Assembly (NCBI GenBank): GCA_052387675.1
Contig: JBQTIY010000006.1
Location: 62,001-126,000, forward strand
Direction of reading: 5' to 3'
From: JBQTIY01 sp052387675
GTDB lineage: Bacteria; Planctomycetota; B15-G4
Length of the DNA stretch: 64,000 nt
Made by a program: the position numbers and the translations under genes. Below are positions 52,656 through 61,335 of the stretch, piece by piece (the stretch's first letter is position 1; each line of letters begins with the position of its first letter). The notes beneath the pieces were generated by a model. It did not search any database and was not told where the DNA came from. It saw only the letters and a program-made list of their open reading frames with translations.

Positions 52656-52958
52656 GCGCGCACGAGAATAGCGGTCCTGCCGCAAGAAATGCCCGCCCCG
52701 TCCGCGCGCGGGGACGTTTCGCAGCCACCAAGCGGGGCCCGGCGAAGGGCCGCATAGGAACTCGGCAACGCGCAGGAATCACGACTTCGCCGCGCCAACA
52801 CGACCCCGCTCCGGTCTCTCGGCGCCGCTGGCGCCGGGCCGGGTCGTAGGGACTGCGTCTTCTGCCAACCCGCGGCCTCTCCTGACACAGGCCCCGTACG
52901 GTAGCGACAGACGTTCCGTGCTTTACAGACGCGCTCCGGTGTTCGAGAGTGTGCCCCC
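52656..52958. other. 303-bp divergent intergenic region
   Basis: It lies between the histidine kinase (minus) and the AlgE-like barrel (plus). It contains the imperfect inverted repeat at 52800-52847. I saw no consensus -35/-10 pair and no credible small gene in either direction. Confidence 0.6.
52800..52847. repeat. 48-bp imperfect inverted repeat in the kinase/barrel divergent region
   Basis: The outer arms ACGACCC (52800-52806) and GGGTCGT (52841-52847) are perfect complements. Inside them, GGCGCC (52821-52826) and GGCGCC (52830-52835) can pair across a 3-nt loop. It could be a regulator-binding palindrome or an RNA hairpin in either leader. Confidence 0.45.
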
Positions 52959-54464
52959 ATGAACACCCAACCTCTTGTCGTGCTGTCGGGCCTTCACACC
53001 ACTCCGCGCGCCGCTCGTCGCGTGCTGTCCGCTGCGGCTGCGCTGCTGCTGCTCGGCACGGGACTCACGGCGCAGAATCCCCCGCCCGCTGCCAGCGGCG
53101 AGACGCCGCCGCCAGCGCCGTGGGCCTGGCACAACCTGCGTTTCGAGGATCCGCAGGCCAAGCCCGGCGTGGACACCACGCACTGGTGGGATGAAGAACT
53201 GCGCGCCATCCCGCTCGGCGACGAAGAGAACGGCGTGGCCGATTGGCTCATGACGGTTGGCGGCGAAATCCGCTTCCGCTATCAGCGCGACAGCAACAAG
53301 CCGCCAGGGCCGCTCGCGCCGCGCGTCAACGACTACAGCCTGCTGCGCACGCGCCTCTTCACCGACTTCCGCAGCAAGGACGGCTTCCGCATCTTCTTGG
53401 AAGCCATCTCCGCCACGCTCCATGGCAACTCGCGCGCGCCGGCGCCGATCGACCGCAACAGCCATGACTTCCTGAATGCCTTCGTGGAGTTCACCCGCGG
53501 CTCAGACATCTTCAAGTTCGGCCGCAGCGAGATGCAGTACGGCGCGCAGCGCCTCATCTCGCCGCTGGAGTGGGGCAATACGCGGCGCACCTTCGAGGGC
53601 GCCTGGTGGAGGAATAAGGGCACTGACCGCACGGTGGACGTGTTCGTCACGCGCCCGGTCATCGTCGAGCCGCACGGCTGGGACAGCCGTGACAACTCGC
53701 GCTGGTTCGGCGGCGTCTATGCCACCTGGAGCAAGCTCGAGCAGGGCGTGGGCGATTTGTACGCCTTGGTCTTGGACGAGAACGACGAGATCATCGCCTC
53801 CGGTGCCGGCACGCTTGGCGACTGGACCGTCTTCACCGTGGGCGGCCGCCGCACCTGGAAGGACGGCAACGTCGAAACCGAAGTCGAGGCCGCACAGCAG
53901 TTCGGCACGCGCTCAGGCGACGAGATCAACGCGCAGATGATCGCGCTCATGGCGGCCATCAACCAGCCTGAGTGGGCCGGCAAGCCGCGCTTCGCTGTCG
54001 AACTGGACTATGCCAGCGGCGACGACAACCCCGCCGACTCCAAGATGGGCACCTTCAATCAGCTCTTCCCGCTGGGCCACGCCTATTTCGGCTACATCGA
54101 CATCGTCGGGCGTCAGAACATCATCGACTTGCAGGCCAATGCCCGCTGGCTGGTGAACAACGGCGACGTGTTCCGCGTGGCGGTGCACAACTTCCAGCTC
54201 GCCGACTCGCATGACGCGCTCTACGGCGCGGGCGCCGGCGGTGGCGCGCCAGGCGTGGTCTTCGCCGCCAATGCCGCGGGCGCCTTTGGCCGCGATGTGG
54301 GCGACGAGATCGACTTCACCTACGAGACCAAGCCGGAGGGCCTGGCCCCGCACGGGCATCTGCTCTTCGGACTCTCAGCCTTCTATCCGGGGCGCACCTA
54401 CTCGCTGCGCCGCAACGACAACCACATTCACACGCTCTACGCGCAGTTCACCTTCCGCTTCTAA
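52959..54464 (+). CDS. AlgE-like outer-membrane beta-barrel protein
   Basis: 501 aa with a signal peptide (cleavage near residue 38, LTA before Gln), then beta-barrel strands and a C-terminal Phe, as expected for a Bam substrate. The segment FKFGRSEMQYGAQRL and the later GNTRRTFEG resemble the alginate-export family (Pfam alginate_exp), which are anion or uronide porins. No alginate synthesis genes are nearby, so substrate specificity is open. It is divergent from the two-component genes, which makes it a candidate target. Confidence 0.8.
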   Translation: MNTQPLVVLSGLHTTPRAARRVLSAAAALLLLGTGLTAQNPPPAASGETPPPAPWAWHNLRFEDPQAKPGVDTTHWWDEELRAIPLGDEENGVADWLMTVGGEIRFRYQRDSNKPPGPLAPRVNDYSLLRTRLFTDFRSKDGFRIFLEAISATLHGNSRAPAPIDRNSHDFLNAFVEFTRGSDIFKFGRSEMQYGAQRLISPLEWGNTRRTFEGAWWRNKGTDRTVDVFVTRPVIVEPHGWDSRDNSRWFGGVYATWSKLEQGVGDLYALVLDENDEIIASGAGTLGDWTVFTVGGRRTWKDGNVETEVEAAQQFGTRSGDEINAQMIALMAAINQPEWAGKPRFAVELDYASGDDNPADSKMGTFNQLFPLGHAYFGYIDIVGRQNIIDLQANARWLVNNGDVFRVAVHNFQLADSHDALYGAGAGGGAPGVVFAANAAGAFGRDVGDEIDFTYETKPEGLAPHGHLLFGLSAFYPGRTYSLRRNDNHIHTLYAQFTFRF

Positions 54465-54482
54465 GCGGCGGACGGCCTGCGC

Positions 54483-56321
54483 TCAGGGTGCGTCGAGCGG
54501 CACTTCGTAACTGCCCTTGCGTAGGCAAATGCCGGCCAGTTCGGGCAGACTGAAGAGCGCCCCGGAAGCTCCCGCGGAAAGCGCCGCGCCGCCGTCCCAG
54601 GGCCAGCTCAGCAGGCCGCCGGCTGCTGAGCCCAGGCCGTAGGCCAAGTTCAGAGCGCCGCCCAGCGGCCGCCACCAAAGCGCGCCATCGGTGAAGCAGA
54701 GGAAGCGGCCGTCGCGATCCAGCGGCTCGTAGAGGCTGGACGTGAGCGTGAGGCTCTCGCACACCTCGGTCAGCGCCGAGGGCGCGCGGTCCAGAAGCTG
54801 CGTCAGTTCGCGGCGCCGCCGGCCGGGCCACGTTTCGCTGCGCAGGACGCGCCAGTCGCGCTCGACGAGTTCGCAGAAGACCCAGGGCACCGCGCTCGGG
54901 CCGGTCCCGCTGGGGATCGGCCCGCCTAGCGCCAACTCCGGATCGGGGAAGGCTGCCGTCAGCGCCTCGGCCAGACGCGTGATGCAGTTGCGAGCGAGCA
55001 AGTCGTAGCGGCACGCCTCGCGGAGCTGCTGCTCGGCCGCGGCGAGTTCCGCCTGCACTTCCGCTCGCCGAGTGGACCAGTCGCCGCCGGCGGCCGGAAA
55101 GCCCCAGGGCGCAGGCCGCGCGGAGCGTTGCGGCCAGAGCCTGCCCGCGGGCCGGCGAACGGGCTGGCCTTCGGCGGCCGCGCGCAGTTCCACCGCCAGC
55201 GCCACGGCCTCCTCCAGGAGACCGACCTCCCACTCGCCCCGCATGACAGCACCACGCTGAGTGCGCACGCCCTCGACGACAGCGGCTGCACGGCGGGCGA
55301 GTTCGTGGCGTGCCTCGGCTCCAGCAAGTTCCTCGGCGGCGAGGCGAGCGGCCCCGCTGGGCCAGGGATCGACGACCAACAGGCGACCTTCGCTCAGCGA
55401 GCGGCGCGCGGCCTGCCAGCGGGCCGTGGTGACGAGCAGCGCCAGACCGCGGTCGGGCCGCGGCGAATCCAGCAGTTCCAGCAGACCGGCCAGCGCATCG
55501 GCGGCCTGCGTCTCCAGCGCGCAACGCTCGTCCGCCGTCAGCGTCGTTGGGCCTGGCGCGACGAGCAGTGCCTCCTCCGGCACAACCCAGGCGTGCTCGA
55601 GCGCCAGCAATGCCTGTCGATCACAGAGGGCTTCCCGCAGCGCCGACAGATCACCGGCAGGCGCCGCCGCAAACCAGTCCAGCACGCGGGCCTCCGCGGC
55701 GAAGCGTCGCTTGCGCAGTGCGCCGGCCCCCGCGAGCTGCTCAAGTTCAGCACGCAGGGACTTCGCCCAGAGGAGTGGGGCCTCCTGCCCTTCGGCGAGT
55801 TCGACGGCGGGCGGCTGGAGTAGTCCGGCCCCCACAAGGCTCGGCCAGGCCCGGCCTTGCTCCGTCGCCCGTTGATCATGGGCCGCCAGGACCTGGCCGT
55901 CCGACTGACTCAGGGCGGCGAGCCAGGCCACGTCGAGGCGCAGCGCCTCACAGTGCGCCAGGGCCGACTGTTGTGCGCCGTACTCCACAGTGAAGTGGTC
56001 GTCCAGCGCTTGGGCGGCGCCCGGCGCGGCCTCGATCTCCACGAGCCGCAAGCTGCGATTGCCCAGGTCGTTGTAGCGCAGCACGAAGGCCGTCCACGGC
56101 TCGCGTGCCAGCCGCAGCAATCCGTCGTCGCCACGCTGGTAGTGATAGACCACGTCGCCGAGGCGCAGAGCGGCGTGCCCGGCGCTCGCTCCGCCGACGT
56201 TCGCGTCGGCATGCACGAGCGTGAGCTGTGGTGCAGCCAGCAAGGCCGCCGGGCCGGCCGCCAACAGCAACAGTGCATGCAGCAGCACACGCCTCAGCGC
56301 ATGCACCAGCGCAGGCAACAC
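54483..56321 (-). CDS. Exported papain-like (permuted NlpC/P60/LRAT- or DUF4105-like) protein
   Basis: 612 aa from a GTG at 56321. A signal peptide covers about residues 1-30. An N-terminal segment with GHAALRLGDVVYHY and a later RYDLLARNCITRL give a His...Asn-Cys pattern like permuted NlpC/P60 and LRAT-type folds and DUF4105. The C-terminus is hydrophobic and Gly-rich. If the fold is right, the Cys in NCIT and the His in GHAA would be catalytic. Substrate and reaction unknown. It follows the lipoprotein gene by 10 nt. Confidence 0.6.
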   Translation of the reverse strand: MLPALVHALRRVLLHALLLLAAGPAALLAAPQLTLVHADANVGGASAGHAALRLGDVVYHYQRGDDGLLRLAREPWTAFVLRYNDLGNRSLRLVEIEAAPGAAQALDDHFTVEYGAQQSALAHCEALRLDVAWLAALSQSDGQVLAAHDQRATEQGRAWPSLVGAGLLQPPAVELAEGQEAPLLWAKSLRAELEQLAGAGALRKRRFAAEARVLDWFAAAPAGDLSALREALCDRQALLALEHAWVVPEEALLVAPGPTTLTADERCALETQAADALAGLLELLDSPRPDRGLALLVTTARWQAARRSLSEGRLLVVDPWPSGAARLAAEELAGAEARHELARRAAAVVEGVRTQRGAVMRGEWEVGLLEEAVALAVELRAAAEGQPVRRPAGRLWPQRSARPAPWGFPAAGGDWSTRRAEVQAELAAAEQQLREACRYDLLARNCITRLAEALTAAFPDPELALGGPIPSGTGPSAVPWVFCELVERDWRVLRSETWPGRRRRELTQLLDRAPSALTEVCESLTLTSSLYEPLDRDGRFLCFTDGALWWRPLGGALNLAYGLGSAAGGLLSWPWDGGAALSAGASGALFSLPELAGICLRKGSYEVPLDAP

Positions 56322-56331
56322 GGCCGCGCCC

Positions 56332-56811
56332 TCAGGCGCCCGTGGCGGGCGCGGACCAGCCGGCCAGCAGCAAATCCAAAGCTTCGGGAGCGTGCTCTGC
56401 CAGGTGCGCGCGCAGGGCGCTCAGTTCGTGCTCCTTCGCCACCGCGTAGCGCAGGCCACGGCCGATAGCCACGACCGTCTGCGGCTCAGCTTCCCAGCGC
56501 ACATAGCCGTGCTCGCGGGCCACGCGGCCCAGTCCACGCAGGAAGTCGGCCTCGCTCGTGCCCTGCTGGACGCAGGCCACGGTGAAGGCGCTCACGTCAC
56601 GCGTGTACAGATCCAGCGCGTGCGACGCACCGCCGCTGCCGGAGGAGCGAGAGATCGAGTTGGAGGCTCCGCCCAACGCATTGGCAATCGCTTCGAGCGA
56701 CGCCGACACGGAGTGGGAGGGGGACATCACCGAGTCGGAGAGCGACGTGCAGGCCCCCAGGCCGCCGGCTCCCAGACCAAAAATCAGCAGGGTCAGCGCG
56801 CGCGAAATCAT
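56332..56811 (-). CDS. Small lipoprotein
   Basis: 159 aa. A signal peptide ends in a lipobox, LGAC, with Cys21 as the lipidated residue. A Ser-rich linker (about 27-60) is followed by a conserved-looking helical domain (YTRDVSAFTVACV, REHGYVRWEAE). It should be a membrane-anchored lipoprotein and is probably co-expressed with the papain-like gene 10 nt downstream. Function unknown. Confidence 0.8.
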   Translation of the reverse strand: MISRALTLLIFGLGAGGLGACTSLSDSVMSPSHSVSASLEAIANALGGASNSISRSSGSGGASHALDLYTRDVSAFTVACVQQGTSEADFLRGLGRVAREHGYVRWEAEPQTVVAIGRGLRYAVAKEHELSALRAHLAEHAPEALDLLLAGWSAPATGA

Positions 56812-56866
56812 GGCCAGTTCTCCGATGAGGAAGGGAAGGCGACGAAGTGTGGCCGACTGATAGCCC

Positions 56867-58114
56867 TCAGAGCAGGAGCGTGCTCGTCAGCCAGAAAATG
56901 GGCAGCAAGATCGTGAGGCTCCAGGCCATGTACCCGAAGAAACCCGGCATTTTCGTGCCACGGGCATCGGCGATGGCTTTCACCATGAAGTTCGGGCCGT
57001 TCCCGATGTAGGTCAGCGCGCCCATGTAGACGGCGCCCAGGGAGATGCCGACCAACACCTCGTGGCTGACGCCGGCCACTTCGCGCGGCAAGTCCAGGCC
57101 TTGGGCCAGCGACAGGAAGGTGAGGTAGGTGGGCGTGTTGTCCAGGAAGCCCGAGAGCATTCCGGTGAACCAAAAGAACTGCTTCGGCGACTGCACGCCC
57201 AGTTCCGGGCCGTGCTGCCGGAGGTACTCCAGGGCCGGGATCATGGCCAGGAAGATGCCAATGAAGAGCACCGCCACTTCCACGATCGGGCCCCACCCGA
57301 AAGCATTCTTCTCGTGGATCTCTCGGGCTGTGAACTTGAGCGAGAGCAGTGCCAGGCCCAGCATGGCCCCCTCGCGCCAGCCCAGCGGCAGAAAGGCCAC
57401 CGCGCCGACGATGCCCAGGAGCAGCACGAGATTGAGCCAACCGTGCAAGCGCAGCGGCTCGAAGTGCGTGCGGTCGGCGGCCATCGCGGCGGACGTTTCG
57501 CGCTTCACCATGCGGGAGTCGATCAGCCAATAGAGCCCGACGAGCACGCAGTTCACCAGGAGCCAGTCGGGCCACAAGCGCAGCGTCCAGGTGAAGGGCA
57601 CGCCCTTGAGGTAGCCCACGAAAAGCGGCGGGTCGCCGAGCGGTGTCAGGCAGCCGCCCGTGTTGCAGACCACGAAGATGAAGAAGATCACCGTGTGCGT
57701 TACGTGCTTGCGTTCGCTGTTCGTGCGCAAGAGCGGCCGGATGAGCACCATCGAGGCGCCGGTCGTGCCGATGAGATTGGCGAGCAAGGCGCCTATGGCG
57801 AGGAACGAAGCATTCACGCGCGGCGTGGCGCGTAAGTCGCCGTCCAGAAAGATGCCGCCGCTGATGACGAAGAGCGAGCCGAGCAGCAGGATGAAGGAGA
57901 CGTACTCGATGAGCGTGTGGAAGAGGATCTCAGGCAGCGTGAAGTAGGCCCACACGCCCACCGGCAGGCCAAAGAGCAGCGCCACGATGGCCTTGTTGCG
58001 GTTGTTCTCCCACCAGTGGTGCGCCACCAGCGGCAGTGCGGCGATGGCGAGCAAGAGCGCGCCGAAAGGGAAGGTGGCCACCAGGGGCACGGCCTGTGCA
58101 GCGGGGTCGGACAT
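56867..58114 (-). CDS. Sodium/proton antiporter, NhaD/ArsB-CitM superfamily
   Basis: 415 aa from the ATG at 58114; upstream frame has no similarity. About eleven membrane helices. The motifs NLIGTTGASMVLIRP and CNTGGCLTPLGDPPLFVGYLKG match the two ion-binding hairpins of NhaD-like transporters, and GFLDNTPTYL is the second re-entrant loop. Likely role: Na+/H+ exchange at the inner membrane; related members carry organic acids or oxyanions. Confidence 0.88.
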   Translation of the reverse strand: MSDPAAQAVPLVATFPFGALLLAIAALPLVAHHWWENNRNKAIVALLFGLPVGVWAYFTLPEILFHTLIEYVSFILLLGSLFVISGGIFLDGDLRATPRVNASFLAIGALLANLIGTTGASMVLIRPLLRTNSERKHVTHTVIFFIFVVCNTGGCLTPLGDPPLFVGYLKGVPFTWTLRLWPDWLLVNCVLVGLYWLIDSRMVKRETSAAMAADRTHFEPLRLHGWLNLVLLLGIVGAVAFLPLGWREGAMLGLALLSLKFTAREIHEKNAFGWGPIVEVAVLFIGIFLAMIPALEYLRQHGPELGVQSPKQFFWFTGMLSGFLDNTPTYLTFLSLAQGLDLPREVAGVSHEVLVGISLGAVYMGALTYIGNGPNFMVKAIADARGTKMPGFFGYMAWSLTILLPIFWLTSTLLL

Positions 58115-58211
58115 GTGCTCTAGGGAATCAGATGCCGGGCAGCGGAGGCAAGTAAATCCGACCTGAGGCCGGCTCCCAGCGACGCCCCCGCCACGACGAC
58201 GGGCGCCGACA

Positions 58212-59939
58212 TCACTGGCCGCGCCCGGCCAGCGCCGCCCGCGCCTCAGCGCAGGTCGCGCGCACATGCAAGGGAACTTCCGTCGCCGCGCAGGCCTGCA
58301 CGGCGCGCTGAAACCACTGCACCGCCTCCGCCTCCTGTCCGTTCTGCTCAGCGGCCACGCCCAGATTGAAGAGCGTTTCAATGTGGAAAGGGTCTAGGCG
58401 CAGCACCTGCTCCCATTGGCCCTGCGCCGACCGCAGATCGCCGAGACGGGCCTGCACCGCGCCGAGCGCCGCCAGCACGGTCACACGGCCGGCCCGATCC
58501 GCCGGCGGATCCTCCGCCGCACGCAACAGGTGCGGCAGCGCCTCCTGAAAACAGTTCTCGGCGAAGAGCGCCTGTCCGAGATTGAGGCGCGCGAAGCCGC
58601 TGCCCGGGTCCACGGCCAGCACGCGATTCCAGAGCGCCGTCGAGTCCCGCCAATGTCGCGCCTGCGCAAAGGTCAGGCTCCCCAGCAGCACGGCCAGCGC
58701 GATCGCAAGCCCGGCCAGGAGGCGCCCGCGCGCCAGCGCCAGCCCGCCGCCACCGGCGAGCACGGCGAAGCTGAGACAGGCGAGATAGCTGTAGCGGTCC
58801 GCCACGAGCTGCGGTCCGCTCTGCATGAAGCCGAGCACAGGCGCGACCGTGAGTGCGAAGGCCAGCGCCGCGGCGAGAGCCCAGGGTGCGCGGCGTCGCA
58901 GCGCAATCAGGCTCGGCACGGCCAGGAGGAGCACCCCCGCCGCAGCGAGGAAGCGCGGCTCCAGCGGATCGAGCCGCGGACCGAGGGCGTAGAGCGGCGA
59001 GAGATCCATCGGCCAGAGCGTGCGCCAGGGGTAGAAACACAGGCCGTAGGCCGCCTGCGCGGCGCGCTCCAGCAGACCGTGACCCTCCCAGGCGCGGGCC
59101 GCGCCGAAGTCGATCTGCGCCTTGGCCGCCAGGACGGCGGCGGCCAGGGCCGGCACGAACAAGAGGACCTGCTCCAGCCAGAAGCGCCGCCGGGCGAGCC
59201 GGGCGCGCGCTGGGTCAGGCTCGCGGCGCAGCCGCGCAAAGCGGCCGAGCGGGTAGACATCCAGCAACAGCAGCAGCGCCGGCAGTGTGACGGCCCAGGC
59301 CTTGCACAGCAGTGAAAGCAGCAGCGCAAGCAAGCACGGCCAGAAGTTTCGCCAGGTCGGGGCCGCACTGCGACGCACGGCCAGGAGCAGCGCCGTCAGG
59401 TAGAAGAGGCCGGCCAGTACGTCACGACGCTCGGTGATCCACGCCACGGATTCCACGCGCAGCGGATGCACTGCAAACACCACCGCCGCTAGGCAGGCCG
59501 CCAGATCGAGGTCGGTGCTTGTCGGCTGGCGCGCAGCACCGAGCGCTGAGTCGCCCGTGACAGGCCCAGTCTGCCTCCGCCAAACGAGAGCGAGCAGCGC
59601 TCTTGCGAGCAGCAGCACCAGGACGGCGTTCGCACAATGCAGCACGAGATTGGTGGCGTGAAAGCCGGCCGGCTGCAGCCCGTAGAGCGCGTAATCGAGG
59701 CTCAGCGAGAGCCAGGTGAGCGGCTGCCAGTTGCCGAGATGAAAGCTCGTGAAGGCCCAGCGGATCTGCTCGGGCGCAAAACCCAGACGATGCGTGTTGT
59801 GCAGTACTGCGGCGTCATCGTCGAAGTTCAGAAAGCCGGCGCCGAGCACCGGCCAGAACGAAGCGAGCACAACCAGCGCCAGCAGGGCCGCCAGCCAGGG
59901 AAGTCGGGAGCTTGCCCTAGCGACGCCGGCGCGTCTCAC
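58212..59939 (-). CDS. TMTC-like GT-C membrane protein with TPR repeats
   Basis: 575 aa from a GTG at 59939, overlapping the helicase gene by 23 nt; the start is uncertain. The first loop has NFDDDAAV, the acidic GT-C-like motif. About ten membrane helices follow, and at the C-terminus three TPR repeats (about 450-570). It is a paralogue-like match in architecture to 47914-49461. Role in envelope glycosylation is inferred. Confidence 0.75.
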   Translation of the reverse strand: MRRAGVARASSRLPWLAALLALVVLASFWPVLGAGFLNFDDDAAVLHNTHRLGFAPEQIRWAFTSFHLGNWQPLTWLSLSLDYALYGLQPAGFHATNLVLHCANAVLVLLLARALLALVWRRQTGPVTGDSALGAARQPTSTDLDLAACLAAVVFAVHPLRVESVAWITERRDVLAGLFYLTALLLAVRRSAAPTWRNFWPCLLALLLSLLCKAWAVTLPALLLLLDVYPLGRFARLRREPDPARARLARRRFWLEQVLLFVPALAAAVLAAKAQIDFGAARAWEGHGLLERAAQAAYGLCFYPWRTLWPMDLSPLYALGPRLDPLEPRFLAAAGVLLLAVPSLIALRRRAPWALAAALAFALTVAPVLGFMQSGPQLVADRYSYLACLSFAVLAGGGGLALARGRLLAGLAIALAVLLGSLTFAQARHWRDSTALWNRVLAVDPGSGFARLNLGQALFAENCFQEALPHLLRAAEDPPADRAGRVTVLAALGAVQARLGDLRSAQGQWEQVLRLDPFHIETLFNLGVAAEQNGQEAEAVQWFQRAVQACAATEVPLHVRATCAEARAALAGRGQ

Positions 59940-61335
59940 CGCGGCCACTCGACCAGATCCCGGTGCGCGCCGGCCGGGCAGAGCCCGCCCGCGACCCGCC
60001 GGCTGCGGATTCGGATCGGCCGGCAGAGCCGCCACTGCTGCGGCCCTTGTCGCGGCGCCCACGGGCACCCCCGCCGCCCTTATGGCCGCCGCCATGACCG
60101 CCATGACCGCCACCACCACCACCACCACCACCACCACCGCTGCCGTGCCGACCACCGCGGCCGGCCAGCCCCTGACTGTCGCGCGCCGTGGGCGGCATCA
60201 TGGCGGGCTTGGCACCGTAGTCGAAGTCGGGCACCAGCACGCGCGGCAGACGCCGGCCCAGCACCTTCTCGATGTCGCGCAGGTCACCCTCCTCCTCGGA
60301 GGAGACAAAGGTGAAGGCCTCGCCCGTGGCTTCCGCCCGGCCCGTGCGCCCCACGCGATGGATGTAGTCCTCGGGAGCCTTGGGGACGTCGAAGTTCACG
60401 ACGTGCCCGAGCGCTTCGACATCGATGCCGCGCGCCGCGATGTCCGTGGCCACGAGCACGCGGTAGCGCCCGCGTTTGAAGCCCTCGAGCGCGGCCGTGC
60501 GCTGCCCCTGTGAGCGATTGCCGTGGATGCGTTCGCAGAGCACGCCCACGCGGGCGAGCTGCTTCTGGAGCTTGTCGGCGCGATGCTTGGTGCGCGTGAA
60601 GACCAGCGCCTGCTTCATGTCGCCGCGCCGCAGCAAGGCGAGGAAGAGGTCGGCCTTCAAGCCGGCCGTCACGGGATAGACGGCCTGCGTGATGCCCACA
60701 GCCGGTGCGGCCTGGCGCTGCAAGTTGATGCGCACCGGATCCTTGAGCATCTCGCGCGTGAGATGCAGGATCGGGTCGGGCATGGTGGCGCTGAAGAAGA
60801 GCGTCTGCCGGCGCGTCGGCAGGTGCTTGAGCACACGCCGGATGTCCGGGAGGAAGCCCATGTCCAGCATGCGGTCGGCCTCGTCGAGGACCAGCACTTC
60901 CAGGCCCGAGAGCTTGGCGTAGGGCATGCGGAAGTGATCGAGCAAGCGGCCCGGCGTGGCGACCAGCACATCGACGCCGCTGCGGAAGGCATGCTCTTGC
61001 GGCGCCATGCCGACGCCCCCGAAGACTGCCGCGCCCGTGAGCGGCGTGTGCACGGCCAAGTCGTTGAGGTCATCGAGGATCTGGGCGGCCAGTTCGCGCG
61101 TGGGCGTGAGGATGAGCGCGCGCGTCGTGCCGCGGGGCTTGCCCAGCAGCCGCTGCAAGATCGGCAGCAGAAAGGCAGCCGTTTTGCCGCTGCCGGTCAT
61201 GGCCGAGGCCAGCACGTCGCGGCCTTCCAGGGCCGGCGGGATTGCATCGGTCTGCACCGGCGTCGGCCGCGCAAAACCGAGTTCCTTGAGTCCCAGCACC
61301 AGACTGGGGTGCAGCTTGAGCGTCTCGAAGGCCAT
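59917..61335 (-). CDS. DEAD-box RNA helicase with Gly-rich tail
   Basis: 472 aa from the ATG at 61335, which shares one base with the desaturase stop (TGATG). All helicase motifs are present: Q-motif region, AMTGSGKT, TPTREL, LDEADRMLD (DEAD), SATMPD, ARGIDV and HRVGRTGR. Residues 1-375 are the core. The C-terminal 90 residues are a Gly/Arg/Ser-rich disordered tail that includes a run of 11 Gly encoded by the repeat at 60109-60138. Likely roles: rRNA maturation or mRNA turnover. Confidence 0.93.
   Translation of the reverse strand: MAFETLKLHPSLVLGLKELGFARPTPVQTDAIPPALEGRDVLASAMTGSGKTAAFLLPILQRLLGKPRGTTRALILTPTRELAAQILDDLNDLAVHTPLTGAAVFGGVGMAPQEHAFRSGVDVLVATPGRLLDHFRMPYAKLSGLEVLVLDEADRMLDMGFLPDIRRVLKHLPTRRQTLFFSATMPDPILHLTREMLKDPVRINLQRQAAPAVGITQAVYPVTAGLKADLFLALLRRGDMKQALVFTRTKHRADKLQKQLARVGVLCERIHGNRSQGQRTAALEGFKRGRYRVLVATDIAARGIDVEALGHVVNFDVPKAPEDYIHRVGRTGRAEATGEAFTFVSSEEEGDLRDIEKVLGRRLPRVLVPDFDYGAKPAMMPPTARDSQGLAGRGGRHGSGGGGGGGGGGGHGGHGGGHKGGGGARGRRDKGRSSGGSAGRSESAAGGSRAGSARPARTGIWSSGRGETRRRR
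60109..60138 (-). repeat. ACC/GGT trinucleotide repeat inside the helicase gene
   Basis: Ten tandem copies of a CCA-type triplet on the plus strand, read as consecutive Gly codons in the helicase. The tract has no interruption and is prone to slip in units of three, which keeps the frame. Confidence 0.85.

Noticed and set aside
60109..60138. Short tandem repeat as a CRISPR or VNTR array
   Set aside because: It is a pure trinucleotide run within a coding frame, with no spacers.
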